From contig DAVZHW010000008.1 of the NCBI GenBank assembly GCA_052273625.1, positions 1-64,000 of the forward strand: a stretch of DNA of 64,000 nt. Reading direction: 5' to 3'. Position numbers and translations under genes: made by a program. Below the pieces are notes generated by a model. The model was not told where the DNA came from and made no database searches. It worked only from the letters and a program-made list of their open reading frames with translations. This DNA comes from Fimenecus sp052273625. GTDB taxonomy: Bacteria > Bacillota > Clostridia > Oscillospirales > Acutalibacteraceae. Positions 42,080 to 51,521 of this stretch are shown here, one piece after another (the stretch's first letter is position 1; every line of letters begins with the position of its first letter).

Positions 42080-42667
42080 TTATAAATACTTCTTAACTTC
42101 CTCGGCAAAAAGACGAAGTGCGTTACCTCTATGGCTTACCTTGTCCTTTTCCTCGGGTGTGTATTCAGCAAAAGCTCTGCCGTCAATGTAGAAAAGCGGG
42201 TCATAGCCGAAGCCGTTAGTACCTTTTCTCTCATAACCGATTTTGCCGTGGCACTCGCCTCTTACGGTAAATTCTCTGCCGTCGGGGAAAACACAGCAAA
42301 CACAAGCAACATACTTTGCCGTTCTTTCGCTGTCCGGTACATCTTTTAGACAATCGAGCAATTTATCATTGTTCTTTTCATCGTTCCCGTGATCGCCCGC
42401 AAACCTTGCCGAATAAACACCGGGTGCGCCGTCAAGAGCATCAACCATAAGTCCCGAATCGTCTGCGATACACGGCATACCGCTTTCCTTACAACCCGAA
42501 TCGGCTTTGAGTTTTGCGTTCTCTTCAAATGTTGTACCTGTTTCCTCAACATCCGTAAGGTCAATTCCGAGTTCGTCTGCGGTTTTAACATTTATACCGA
42601 GCGGAGATAAAATTCTTTCAAGCTCGGCTCTTTTTTTCATATTATGAGTGGCGATTAAAAAGTCCAA
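42080..42667 (-). CDS. rdgB: XTP/dITP pyrophosphatase (RdgB/HAM1)
   Basis: Removes non-canonical purine triphosphates such as XTP and dITP. The 195-residue protein has the nucleotide-binding start DFLIATHNMKKRAEL, the catalytic DDSGLMVDALDGAPGVYSAR and the C-terminal SHRGNALR. The start must be the TTG at 42667, because the IATHN strand is essential to the fold and the next ATG lies after it. That TTG is preceded by AGAGGGG and lies inside the last 26 nt of ftsY. Confidence 0.95.
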   Translation of the reverse strand: MDFLIATHNMKKRAELERILSPLGINVKTADELGIDLTDVEETGTTFEENAKLKADSGCKESGMPCIADDSGLMVDALDGAPGVYSARFAGDHGNDEKNNDKLLDCLKDVPDSERTAKYVACVCCVFPDGREFTVRGECHGKIGYERKGTNGFGYDPLFYIDGRAFAEYTPEEKDKVSHRGNALRLFAEEVKKYL

Positions 42668-43958
42668 AAAATCCCCTCTTTTCTTTTTTCTCTTTCTTTT
42701 CTTCCTGTTCTTCGGGTTGGTCTTTTTCTTCAGCTACTGCCTCTTCCTGCTGAGGAATTTCTGCATTTTCTTCTGCATTTTCCTCACTCGGCATAACCTC
42801 GTCAAGAATTTCAACAGCAAGCTCGTCGATTATCTGCGCCGTCTGTTGTAATTGTGAAACTCCGATTTTATCTGTCTGAGAGAGGTTATTCTCTCCTGCT
42901 GTTTTTTCTTCCTGTGAGGATGAAACAGCTTCTTTACCGCTGTGTTTATCTTCATCTGTGCCGTCGCCGTGTCCATCGACGCCAGATCGTATATCGCCCA
43001 AGATGTTTTCAGTAATCTTTTCGCTTTCATTTTCATCCTCCTCATATTCTATCTTCTGGAAAAGTCCGTCGGCAAACGCCTGCGGATTAAACGGCTGCAA
43101 GTCGTCAATCTGCTCACCGACGCCGATAAATTTAACGGGTATTCCCAATTCGTTCTTTATTGCAAGCACAACACCGCCTCTTGCCGTGCCGTCAAGCTTT
43201 GTAAGAACAATTCCCGTAATCTCGGCAACCGCCTTAAACTCTCTTGCCTGATTTACCGCATTTTGTCCCGTTGTTGCGTCAAGCACCAAAAGCACCTCAC
43301 GGTCGGAATAGGGAAGCTCACGGTCAATAACTCTGTATATCTTTGCAAGCTCCTCCATAAGATTTTTCTTATTGTGAAGTCTGCCTGCGGTATCAATTAT
43401 TACAATGTCGGTATCTCTCGCCTTTGCTGCATTTACGGTGTCAAAAACGACTGCGGCCGGATCTGCGCCCTCTGCGTGTTTTACTATGTCAACACCCGAA
43501 CGGTCAGCCCAAATCTGTAATTGGTCAATAGCCGCTGCCCTGAATGTGTCTGCCGCACCGAGCAAAACTTTTTTACCCTGTGCTTTATACATTGCGGCAA
43601 GCTTACCGATAGTCGTTGTCTTGCCTACACCGTTTACGCCGATTACAAGGATAACAGACGGCTGTGTTATCAAGCCCATATCCTCACCGCCGTAAAGCAA
43701 TTCGGCAACGACATTCTTCATTTCCGCCTTGATTTTGTCGGGGGTTTTAAGTTTTTTCTCCGAAGCATTCTTCTTGAGTGTTTCGGTAATCTGAACAGCC
43801 GTTACCATTCCGACATCCGCCATAACAAGAATTTCTTCAAGCTCGGCGTAGAGGTCATCGGTAACCTCATCAACATTGTCAAAAAGGTCGTCGATTGCAC
43901 CCGACATTTTATTTCTGGTCTTTGTAAGACCAAAATTGATTTTACTGAAAATTCCCAT
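42642..43958 (-). CDS. ftsY: SRP receptor FtsY with C-terminal acidic tail
   Basis: The receptor for the signal recognition particle at the membrane. Residues 1-302 form the NG GTPase domain: P-loop GVNGVGKTTTIGKL (107-120), IIDTAGRLHNK, TKLDGTARGG (253-261), and the closing GVGEQIDDLQPFNPQAF. The protein begins directly with the N-domain (GIFSKINFGLTKTRNKM), with no N-terminal A-domain. Instead residues 303-438 are an acidic, Glu-rich tail that ends KKEKKEKRGFFGLFNRHS. This ending resembles the membrane-targeting start of E. coli FtsY (KEKKRGFFSWLG). The gene follows smc by 18 nt. Confidence 0.95.
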   Translation of the reverse strand: MGIFSKINFGLTKTRNKMSGAIDDLFDNVDEVTDDLYAELEEILVMADVGMVTAVQITETLKKNASEKKLKTPDKIKAEMKNVVAELLYGGEDMGLITQPSVILVIGVNGVGKTTTIGKLAAMYKAQGKKVLLGAADTFRAAAIDQLQIWADRSGVDIVKHAEGADPAAVVFDTVNAAKARDTDIVIIDTAGRLHNKKNLMEELAKIYRVIDRELPYSDREVLLVLDATTGQNAVNQAREFKAVAEITGIVLTKLDGTARGGVVLAIKNELGIPVKFIGVGEQIDDLQPFNPQAFADGLFQKIEYEEDENESEKITENILGDIRSGVDGHGDGTDEDKHSGKEAVSSSQEEKTAGENNLSQTDKIGVSQLQQTAQIIDELAVEILDEVMPSEENAEENAEIPQQEEAVAEEKDQPEEQEEKKEKKEKRGFFGLFNRHS

Positions 43959-43976
43959 TGGTTTTTCCTTTCGGCA

Positions 43977-46900
43977 TTATGCCAATCCGAGTTTTTTAGC
44001 CATCTCGGCAGTCTTTAATTCAAGCAGTTTTGATACGCCCTTTTCCTGCATTGTAACGCCGTAAAGGACATCTGCTTCTTCCATTGTGCCTCGTCTGTGA
44101 GAAATGAGAATGAACTGTGTGTTCTTAGTCATTCTTCTGACATAACTTGCGTACCTTGAAACATTGACATCATCAAGAGCCGCTTCGACCTCGTCGAAAA
44201 TACAGAACGGAGCCGGTGTAACCTTGAGTATCGCAAACAAAAGTGCGATAGCCGATATTGCCTTTTCACCGCCTGACAAAAGGTCGATATTCTTAACATT
44301 TTTTCCGGGTGGCTGAACCTTGATTTCAATATCACATTCAAGCAAATCAAGCTCATTTTCAAGCCTTAATTCCGCCTTACCTCCGCCGAAAAGTTCGGAG
44401 AAGGTTTCGCCGAAGTGGGCATTGATTTTGTTAAAGCTTTCTCTGAACTGTGATGCCATCTTGCCTGTCAAATCATATATTAACTTGTTAAGTTCGTTCT
44501 TTGACTTCTCAACATCGCCTATCTGCTTCGACATAAACTCATATCTCTCGGAAACCTCCTTGTACTCGTCTATTGCGGAAACGTTTACAGAGCCTAACGC
44601 TTTAATCTGTGCTTTTAATTCTGAAAGGCGCTTGCCTGCCTGCTGATAGTCGTCGATTTTAATATCAAGCGCCGCAGCCTCACGGCGTGTTAATTGATAC
44701 TCGTCATAAAGCTTTGCGCTGAGTTCGTCATACTCCTTACGCATTGCTACTTTTTTCTCTTCAAGTCTTGCGAGTTCATTGCCGAGCTGCTCACGCTCAA
44801 CTGTCTTTGAACGCTCTAAAAGTCGTAAATCGCTCTGTTGCTTTTCATATCCGTCACGGCTTTCGATAAGAGCGTCGATTTCCTGCCTTGATGCGCTTGA
44901 GCCTTTTTTGAGCTCCTCGATATTCAGCGAAAGATTTTCGATATTTTGGCTTAACTGCTCGTTTTTCTCGTTAATCCTTGCAATCTCGGAATCAAGCACC
45001 TCTGCCTTGCCCGTGTGTCCCTGCTTACGAGCGTTCAAGTGAACAAGGGTGTCGGTGTTAGTTTCAATATCTTTATTGAGCGACATTATTTTAAGACTTA
45101 ATTGTGAAGCCTTTTCGGAAAGCTCCTCACGCATAGCGATAATATTTTCCCTGTCGCCCGTAAGCTTTTCAAGCTCGCTCTCGTTTTTAGCGATAAGCTC
45201 ATTTAATTCCTTAACACGAACAACCGCATTTGCTGCGTTTTCGGTTATTGTATCAATTCTCTTTTGAAGAGTCTGCTTTTCCTCTGCAAGCTCTCCGACG
45301 CCGCCCGATACCGTGTCAAGCTGCTCTTTGGCAAGCTTCAAATCGCCCTGAAGTCTGATTTTTTCCTCATTCTTACGAAGCAAGTCGCCCTGCGCACCCT
45401 CTAAATCCGCAAGCGCCGAAGCCTTGTCCTCGCTCAACTGCTTGAAATCCGACTGCAACGAAGCCATTTCGTTCTTCATTGCCTCAAGTCCCTTTGTGAG
45501 CTTTTCAATCTCATTGCCACGGCTTAAAATTCCTGCATTCTGCGTTCTTGAACCGCCCGTCATACTGCCGCCGGCATTGATAACCTGTCCGTCGAGGGTA
45601 ACTATCTTAAATCTGTAGGTGTATTTTTTAGCAATCGCAACCGCACAGTCAAGGTCGTCACATACAACCGTTCTGCCAAGAAGCGATTTAATAATCTCAC
45701 GGTATTTCGAGTCTGTTTCGACAAGCTCCGATGCCATATTGACATATCCGAACTCATCATCAAGACCCTTTTCCGTAAGCGTTCTGCCCTTGATTGCGGA
45801 AATCGGTAAAAATGTCGCTCTGCCCGAGTGTGAAGTCTTGAGGAAATTGATAGCACGCTTTGCATCGCTTTCCGTTTCGGTTACGATATTCTGCACCGCC
45901 GCACCCAAAGCCGTTTCGATAGCGGTTGAATATTTATCTCTTACCGTGATAAGCTGTGAAAGCGGTCCGTGAATACCGCGAAGCGCACCCCTTTGCTGTT
46001 CACGGATAACCGCCTTAATAGCTCCGGAATAGCCCTCCATACTCTTTTCAAGGTCTGACAAAATTCTTATTCTGTCCTCGGTCTTGTGAAGCTCTCTCTC
46101 TTTTTCAAAAAGCAACGCTTCACAGTCCGAAGCCTTTTTACCCCTCGACTCCAAACGCAAGGTATAGCCGTCGATTGAGTTGTTTATTGAGTTTATTTCA
46201 TCCTCGCACCTTTTGAGCGCTTCCTGCGCCTGCTCGTGCGATTTCTTGTATTTTAAGTAAACTTCTTGCCTACCGCCTAATGTACTGTCGATTACAGAAA
46301 TGCGGTTTTTGATTTCCTCGATAGAGGAATTAGCCGTTTCGCTCAACACTCTGCAATCCGCAAGTTCAACCGAAAGTGCCGAAGCCTCAGCCGATAACTT
46401 TTGTGCCATATCGGAGAATGTTGCGTTATCACTCTTAAAACCTTCTTCCCTTGCGGTAAGCTCCGACATCTCGTTTTCAAGAGCTGTAACCTGTGCTTTT
46501 GCCTGCTCGATAGCCTGCTCGGCAACTCTTATTCTCTCGTCAAGATGCTGTTCGGTTTCGTTCTCGTCAGACTTATCTTTTTTGAGTCTTTCGATTGTCT
46601 CGTTGTTATGTAAAATTGAGTTTTCCTCAACTTTGAGTTGAGTTTCAAGAGCCGAAATTTGCTCGTCCGATACCGACGACTGTGCTCTTATCTCCTCAAT
46701 TTTTATGTTGATATTTTTAATTTCCTGTGCCGCAGAATCAATTTTTTCCTCAATAGCCACAAGCTCGTCCTCTGCCTGCTTATAGTTTACCTCGGAGGTT
46801 GAAATTTTATGGTCCTGCTCACGAAGTCTGTCGTTCGTGCGGTCAATGGTGTTAAGCCAAATACCGATTTCAAGGTCCTTGCGTTCCTCGGCAAGCACAA

Positions 46901-47546
46901 TGAATTTCTGTGCTTTTTCGCTTTGAGTTTTAAGCGGTCCCACTCTCGTTTCAAGCTCGGTTAAAATATCACGAAGTCTGACAAGATTTTCCTCCGCCTG
47001 CTTGAGCCTTTTGGTAGCGTCTGCACGCCTGTAACGGAAATGGGAAATTCCGGCGGCCTCCTCAAGCATCTCTCGTCTGTCGCCCGTCTTTGAAGAAACC
47101 ATATCGGCAATTCTGCCCTGTCCGACAATAGAGTAGCCGTCTCGACCGAGACCCGTGTCCATAAACAGCTCGTTAATATCACGAAGTCTTGAGGACTCGC
47201 CGTTTATGAGATATTCACTCTCGCCCGAACGGAAATATCGCCTTGTGACAGAAACCTCGTCATTGTCGTTTTGAAGCGTTCTGTCCTTGTTGTCAAGACG
47301 GAGAGTTACCTCGGCAAAGCCCTTCGCCTTTCTGATGTCCGTACCGTCAAAAATAACATCTTCCATCTTCGAGCCACGCAAATTTTTTGTTGACTGCTCG
47401 CCTAAAACCCAACGCACAGCGTCCGAAATGTTACTTTTTCCGCTTCCGTTAGGTCCAACTACGGCTGTTACGCCTTTATTAAATTCAAGTACCGTTTTAT
47501 CGGGGAAAGACTTAAATCCCTGCATTTCCAGTGCTTTAAGAAACAT
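43977..47546 (-). CDS. smc: Chromosome segregation ATPase SMC
   Basis: The ATPase core of the bacterial condensin that organises the chromosome. The 1189 residues are typical. Walker A GPNGSGKSNISDAVRW lies near the start, coiled coils fill about 170-500 and 670-1010, the hinge is around 515-640 (IHGPLSQLITVRDKYSTAIE; GGSMTGGS), and the C-terminal head has the signature LLSGGEKAISAIALLFA and Walker B PFCIFDEVEAALDD. The start is 1 nt after the radical SAM stop. Confidence 0.97.
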   Translation of the reverse strand: MFLKALEMQGFKSFPDKTVLEFNKGVTAVVGPNGSGKSNISDAVRWVLGEQSTKNLRGSKMEDVIFDGTDIRKAKGFAEVTLRLDNKDRTLQNDNDEVSVTRRYFRSGESEYLINGESSRLRDINELFMDTGLGRDGYSIVGQGRIADMVSSKTGDRREMLEEAAGISHFRYRRADATKRLKQAEENLVRLRDILTELETRVGPLKTQSEKAQKFIVLAEERKDLEIGIWLNTIDRTNDRLREQDHKISTSEVNYKQAEDELVAIEEKIDSAAQEIKNINIKIEEIRAQSSVSDEQISALETQLKVEENSILHNNETIERLKKDKSDENETEQHLDERIRVAEQAIEQAKAQVTALENEMSELTAREEGFKSDNATFSDMAQKLSAEASALSVELADCRVLSETANSSIEEIKNRISVIDSTLGGRQEVYLKYKKSHEQAQEALKRCEDEINSINNSIDGYTLRLESRGKKASDCEALLFEKERELHKTEDRIRILSDLEKSMEGYSGAIKAVIREQQRGALRGIHGPLSQLITVRDKYSTAIETALGAAVQNIVTETESDAKRAINFLKTSHSGRATFLPISAIKGRTLTEKGLDDEFGYVNMASELVETDSKYREIIKSLLGRTVVCDDLDCAVAIAKKYTYRFKIVTLDGQVINAGGSMTGGSRTQNAGILSRGNEIEKLTKGLEAMKNEMASLQSDFKQLSEDKASALADLEGAQGDLLRKNEEKIRLQGDLKLAKEQLDTVSGGVGELAEEKQTLQKRIDTITENAANAVVRVKELNELIAKNESELEKLTGDRENIIAMREELSEKASQLSLKIMSLNKDIETNTDTLVHLNARKQGHTGKAEVLDSEIARINEKNEQLSQNIENLSLNIEELKKGSSASRQEIDALIESRDGYEKQQSDLRLLERSKTVEREQLGNELARLEEKKVAMRKEYDELSAKLYDEYQLTRREAAALDIKIDDYQQAGKRLSELKAQIKALGSVNVSAIDEYKEVSERYEFMSKQIGDVEKSKNELNKLIYDLTGKMASQFRESFNKINAHFGETFSELFGGGKAELRLENELDLLECDIEIKVQPPGKNVKNIDLLSGGEKAISAIALLFAILKVTPAPFCIFDEVEAALDDVNVSRYASYVRRMTKNTQFILISHRRGTMEEADVLYGVTMQEKGVSKLLELKTAEMAKKLGLA

Positions 47547-47547
47547 A

Positions 47548-48552
47548 TCATTTTTCCTTCACAATAATATCAAAATCTTCTAAAAAATCATTTCCCTTTA
47601 TTGTACAATAAAATCCTTGATTTTTCAATGCTTTTTCATTTCTTTTTGACTGTCCTTTTGCCTTTGAAAGCGACTTTTCGGAAACTTCGATTACATATTC
47701 GTTATCACGGCTTTTTTGTGAGAGCTCCGAAAGCATTTTTTCAAGATAAATCTCGCCCTCGCAAAGCTCACGAAACGCCGGATGATATGCGCCTGCAAGG
47801 TATCCGCCCTCAACATTTCCGCCCGAATGAAGTCCGAGCCTTATAACCCTTATGCCGTTTTCACGAAACATCAAAAGCAGTCTTGCACACAATTTTACCG
47901 CTTCGTCAAGAGTCTGCGGAGTGTACTCGCCGCTTTTCATACAGTCGGCAAGCGGAGTGTTTTCAAGCACGATCGTCGGATAAATTCTGACTGTATCGGG
48001 CTTTAGTTCAATCAACCTTTCAGCTGTTTTTATATCCTTTTCAAAGCTCGAGCCCATAAGCCCCGTCATCATCTGAAGTCCTAATTCAAAGCCGCTTTCA
48101 CGAATGAGCATACTTGCATTTTCAATATCTTTTGCGGTATGTCCTCGCCTGTTGATAAGCAAAACCCCGTCATCTGTGCTCTGCGCACCCAATTCAATAG
48201 ACGTTACGCCGTATTTTTTCAAAATTTCAAGCTTATGCTCATTTATACAATCAGGGCGTGTGGAAATCCGCACACCCTTAAAATAATTTTTGTCTATATA
48301 TTTTTTTGCCTCTGCAAGCAAGGAAATCATATATTCCTCGTCAATAGCCGTAAAACTACCGCCGAAAAATGCAATCTCCGAACTTTCCGGAGAAGTGCTT
48401 CCGCTTTTTATCGCAATTTCACAAGCAGCTTCAACCTCCTCGGTAGTAAGAGCCTTGACAGAGCCTGAAATTGTCTTTTGATTACAAAAGCTGCATTGGT
48501 GCGGACAGCCTGCGTGAGGCACAAACAAAGCTACATTTGCGTGCTTTTTCAA
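47548..48552 (-). CDS. Elp3-like radical SAM protein
   Basis: A 334-residue radical SAM enzyme with the cluster motif CPHQCSFC near the N-terminus and the Elp3-type segments AFFGGSFTAIDEEYM, GVRISTRPDCI and SIELGAQSTDDGVL. It lacks the acetyltransferase domain of full Elp3. Such proteins are common beside rnc and smc in Clostridia; their substrate is not settled, and tRNA modification is a guess. The start is a TTG that overlaps the rnc stop (TTGA). Confidence 0.88.
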   Translation of the reverse strand: MKKHANVALFVPHAGCPHQCSFCNQKTISGSVKALTTEEVEAACEIAIKSGSTSPESSEIAFFGGSFTAIDEEYMISLLAEAKKYIDKNYFKGVRISTRPDCINEHKLEILKKYGVTSIELGAQSTDDGVLLINRRGHTAKDIENASMLIRESGFELGLQMMTGLMGSSFEKDIKTAERLIELKPDTVRIYPTIVLENTPLADCMKSGEYTPQTLDEAVKLCARLLLMFRENGIRVIRLGLHSGGNVEGGYLAGAYHPAFRELCEGEIYLEKMLSELSQKSRDNEYVIEVSEKSLSKAKGQSKRNEKALKNQGFYCTIKGNDFLEDFDIIVKEK

Positions 48553-49217
48553 ATTCCCATCAACTCCAAAGCCTGCTGAGCCGCCGCCTGCTCGGCTTTT
48601 TTCTTGCTTCCTGCAACGCCCTTGCCGATAACGTTTGAATTTAGATGCACCTCAACCTCAAACGTCTTATCGTGGTCGGGACCCGATTCGCTCACAAGCA
48701 CATATTTGAGCTCTTCGCCGTGATTTCTCTGCACAAGCTCCTGCAAAATGGTCTTGTAATCCTTAAAGCTCGGCTTTTTCTCGACATAGGGAGCCACGAA
48801 ACGCAAAACGAACTTTTTCGCTTCGTCGATTCCTCCGTCAAGATAAATAGCCGCTATAACAGCCTCAAACGCATCCGACAAAACCGACGGTCTGTTCCTG
48901 CCGCCCGTCATATCCTCTCCGTGTGAAAGCTTGATATGGTCGCCGAGTCCGATTACCTTTGCAAATTCAAAAAGCGACTTTTCGCAAACGGCATAAGAGC
49001 GAAGCTTTGAAAGCTCGCCCTCGTGAAAATCCTCATGGCGTAAGAAAAGAAACTCTGCCGTGATAAAGCCCAATACCGAGTCTCCCAAAAACTCAAGTCT
49101 TTCGTTATCTTTATATTCTCTCAATACCTCGTTTGCATAAGAGGAATGTGTCAACGCCCTGTCGAGCAAACTTTTATCTTTGAATTGATAGCCTATTGCT
49201 TTTTCTAATTCAGTCAT
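48549..49217 (-). CDS. rnc: Ribonuclease III
   Basis: Cuts double-stranded RNA in rRNA processing and mRNA decay. The 222-residue protein has the catalytic signature NERLEFLGDSVLGFITAEFL, a second acidic site DAFEAVIAAIYLDGG, and a C-terminal dsRNA-binding domain (DYKTILQELVQ to AEQAAAQQALELM). The ATG at 49217 is 3 codons inside a longer frame that opens with GTG; it overlaps plsX by 8 nt. No acpP lies between plsX and rnc. Confidence 0.96.
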   Translation of the reverse strand: MTELEKAIGYQFKDKSLLDRALTHSSYANEVLREYKDNERLEFLGDSVLGFITAEFLFLRHEDFHEGELSKLRSYAVCEKSLFEFAKVIGLGDHIKLSHGEDMTGGRNRPSVLSDAFEAVIAAIYLDGGIDEAKKFVLRFVAPYVEKKPSFKDYKTILQELVQRNHGEELKYVLVSESGPDHDKTFEVEVHLNSNVIGKGVAGSKKKAEQAAAQQALELMGI

Positions 49218-50214
49218 TATTTTCACCGTCTTTCATTGACCGAGAAACAATATCTATAAAACCGCTGTCGATATATTTTATCGCCTGTCCAATGGCATTT
49301 TTCAATGCATAAGCATCCGATGAGCCGTGAGCCTTTATAACGGGCTTTCTAACGCCGATAAGCGGTGCTCCTCCGTACTTTTTATAGTTCATCTTTTCCT
49401 TAAACTCGTCCATTCCCGACTTTATACCGAGATACGAGAGCTTGGAAAACAGGTTTTTCATAAATATTGCTTTAATCTGATTTGTAATTGATTTTGCAAC
49501 GCCCTCGTACATTTTCACGATAACATTACCCGTGAAGCCGTCGGCTACAACAACTTCCGCCTCGCCGAAAGCTATGTTTCGCACTTCGATATTTCCCGTA
49601 AAGTTTATGCTGTCAAGAGCGCTTAGTTTTTTATAGGTTTCAACCAACATAGGAGTACCCTTTGTTTCCTCCGCACCTATGTTTGCAAGTGCGACACGAG
49701 GAGAAGATATACCCATTATCTTTTCCATATAAAGACTTCCGAGTTTCGCAAATTGGCAGAGCATATCGGGAGTACACTCAACATTTGCGCCTGTATCAAC
49801 AAGTATAAACGGGCCTGCGCTTGTAGGCATAACAGCACCCAAAGCAGGGCGCTTTACGCCCTTTATTCTCTTAACAATAAGCGTACCGCCGACCAAAAGA
49901 GCACCCGTACTGCCTGCCGAAACGAAGGCGTCGCCCTCGCCCGAAGCCAATGCGTCAAGTCCCACGCCGAGCGAAGTGCCTCTTTTTGATTTGAGTATCT
50001 CCGTCGGCGGAGTCGTCATTTCAAAAACCGTATCCGCCTGCTTAATTTCAAAGGCAGAAATGTCAAGTGAATTATCCTTTGCGCATTTTTCGATTTTATC
50101 CCTGTCGCCTGTAAGTATTATATCAATGCCGAATTCTTTTCTTGCCTCGATACAGCCCTTTATTATTTCAAGCGGTGCATTATCTCCGCCGAAAGCGTCA
50201 ACAATTATCTTCAT
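49210..50214 (-). CDS. plsX: Phosphate acyltransferase PlsX
   Basis: Makes acyl-phosphate from acyl-ACP for phospholipid synthesis. The 334-residue protein starts MKIIVDAFGGDNAPLEIIKG and has the conserved SAGSTGALLVGGTLIVKRI and LVDTGANVE segments. It overlaps the trmFO stop in an ATGA. Confidence 0.95.
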   Translation of the reverse strand: MKIIVDAFGGDNAPLEIIKGCIEARKEFGIDIILTGDRDKIEKCAKDNSLDISAFEIKQADTVFEMTTPPTEILKSKRGTSLGVGLDALASGEGDAFVSAGSTGALLVGGTLIVKRIKGVKRPALGAVMPTSAGPFILVDTGANVECTPDMLCQFAKLGSLYMEKIMGISSPRVALANIGAEETKGTPMLVETYKKLSALDSINFTGNIEVRNIAFGEAEVVVADGFTGNVIVKMYEGVAKSITNQIKAIFMKNLFSKLSYLGIKSGMDEFKEKMNYKKYGGAPLIGVRKPVIKAHGSSDAYALKNAIGQAIKYIDSGFIDIVSRSMKDGENND

Positions 50215-51521
50215 ATACCGTTCTCTCCTTTGAACGACTCCAAGTCGCCCATAGCCCTTTTAGCCAATGCCATATATCTTTCGCTTTTATCCCTTATCTT
50301 ATCGGGAAGCGGCGGCAAAACACCGAAATTTGCACCCATCGGCTGAAAATTCTTAACCGTTTCGTCGCTTATATACCGTGAAAGTGCGCCTATCATAGTC
50401 GTTTCGGGCAAAGTAAGTGTTTCTTTGCCTAAAAGTCTGCGAGCACAGTTAAATCCTGCCATAATTCCCGATGCCGCCGACTCCATATACCCCTCAACGC
50501 CTGTTATCTGACCTGCAAAGAAAATATACGGATTTTTACGCAGGCTGAAATCCGAGCAAAGATATTCAGGCGAATTTATAAATGTATTCCTGTGCATTAC
50601 ACCGTAACGCAAAAATTCCGCATTATGAAGCGCAGGGAACATTGAAAACACCCTTTTTTGTTCAAGGAATTTTAAGTTCGTCTGAAAGCCGACAAGGTTA
50701 TACATAGTGCCCTGCTTATTCTCTTTTCTAAGCTGGAGATTTGCCCACGGTCTGTGTCCTGTTTTAGGGTCAACAAGACCTACGGGCTTTAACGGTCCGT
50801 AACGCATTGTATCCTTGCCGCGGGAAGCCAAAACCTCAATAGGCATACAGCCCTCATATACATCCTTTCTCTTGTCAAAGGAATGAAGCTCTGCGCTCTC
50901 CGCCGAAATAATCGCCTCATAAAAAGCCTCATACTGCTCTTTGTTCATAGGGCAATTTATATAGTCGTCCTCGCCTCCCCTGTCATATCTCGACTGCGTA
51001 AAGGCGAAGTCCATATCCACGCTGTCAGCCGATACAATCGGAGCAGCCGCATCATAGAATGAAAGTCCGTTTTGACACAATGAATGTATCGTTCCTGAAA
51101 TGCCGTCGCTCGCCAAAGGTCCTGCCGCAATAATTACGGCATCAGCCTCGGGCAAGTCCGTTACTTCTTTGTTTATGATTTTTATATTTTTACAAGCCTT
51201 GATTTTCTCTGTTACAGCCTTTGAAAAAAGCTCTCTGTCAACAGCCAAAGCGCCGCCTGCCGGGACAGCCGTTTCAAGTGCCGTCTCAACGCAAACGGAA
51301 GAAAAGGTACGCATTTCCTCCTTCAAAAGGCCTGCCGCCGAATTGAGCCTTTGCGCCTTCAAGGAGTTTGAGCATACAAGCTCTGCGAATAAATCTGTTT
51401 TATGCGCAGGAGAATGCTTCTCGGGCTTCATCTCGTAAAGCTCCGCTTCAATCCCTGCCATATTCAGTTGCCACGCCGCCTCGCACCCTGCAAGGCCTGC
51501 GCCGATAACAGCTGCTTTCAT
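50211..51521 (-). CDS. trmFO: Methylene-THF-dependent tRNA (U54) methyltransferase
   Basis: Forms m5U54 in tRNA using methylenetetrahydrofolate and FAD. The 436-residue flavoprotein has the FAD loop VIGAGLAGCEAAWQL at the N-terminus, the conserved ELVCSNSLKAQRLNSAAGLL with a catalytic Cys, and the C-terminal GQITGVEGYMESAASGIMAG. It starts directly after the topA stop (TAA then ATG). Confidence 0.96.
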   Translation of the reverse strand: MKAAVIGAGLAGCEAAWQLNMAGIEAELYEMKPEKHSPAHKTDLFAELVCSNSLKAQRLNSAAGLLKEEMRTFSSVCVETALETAVPAGGALAVDRELFSKAVTEKIKACKNIKIINKEVTDLPEADAVIIAAGPLASDGISGTIHSLCQNGLSFYDAAAPIVSADSVDMDFAFTQSRYDRGGEDDYINCPMNKEQYEAFYEAIISAESAELHSFDKRKDVYEGCMPIEVLASRGKDTMRYGPLKPVGLVDPKTGHRPWANLQLRKENKQGTMYNLVGFQTNLKFLEQKRVFSMFPALHNAEFLRYGVMHRNTFINSPEYLCSDFSLRKNPYIFFAGQITGVEGYMESAASGIMAGFNCARRLLGKETLTLPETTMIGALSRYISDETVKNFQPMGANFGVLPPLPDKIRDKSERYMALAKRAMGDLESFKGENGI

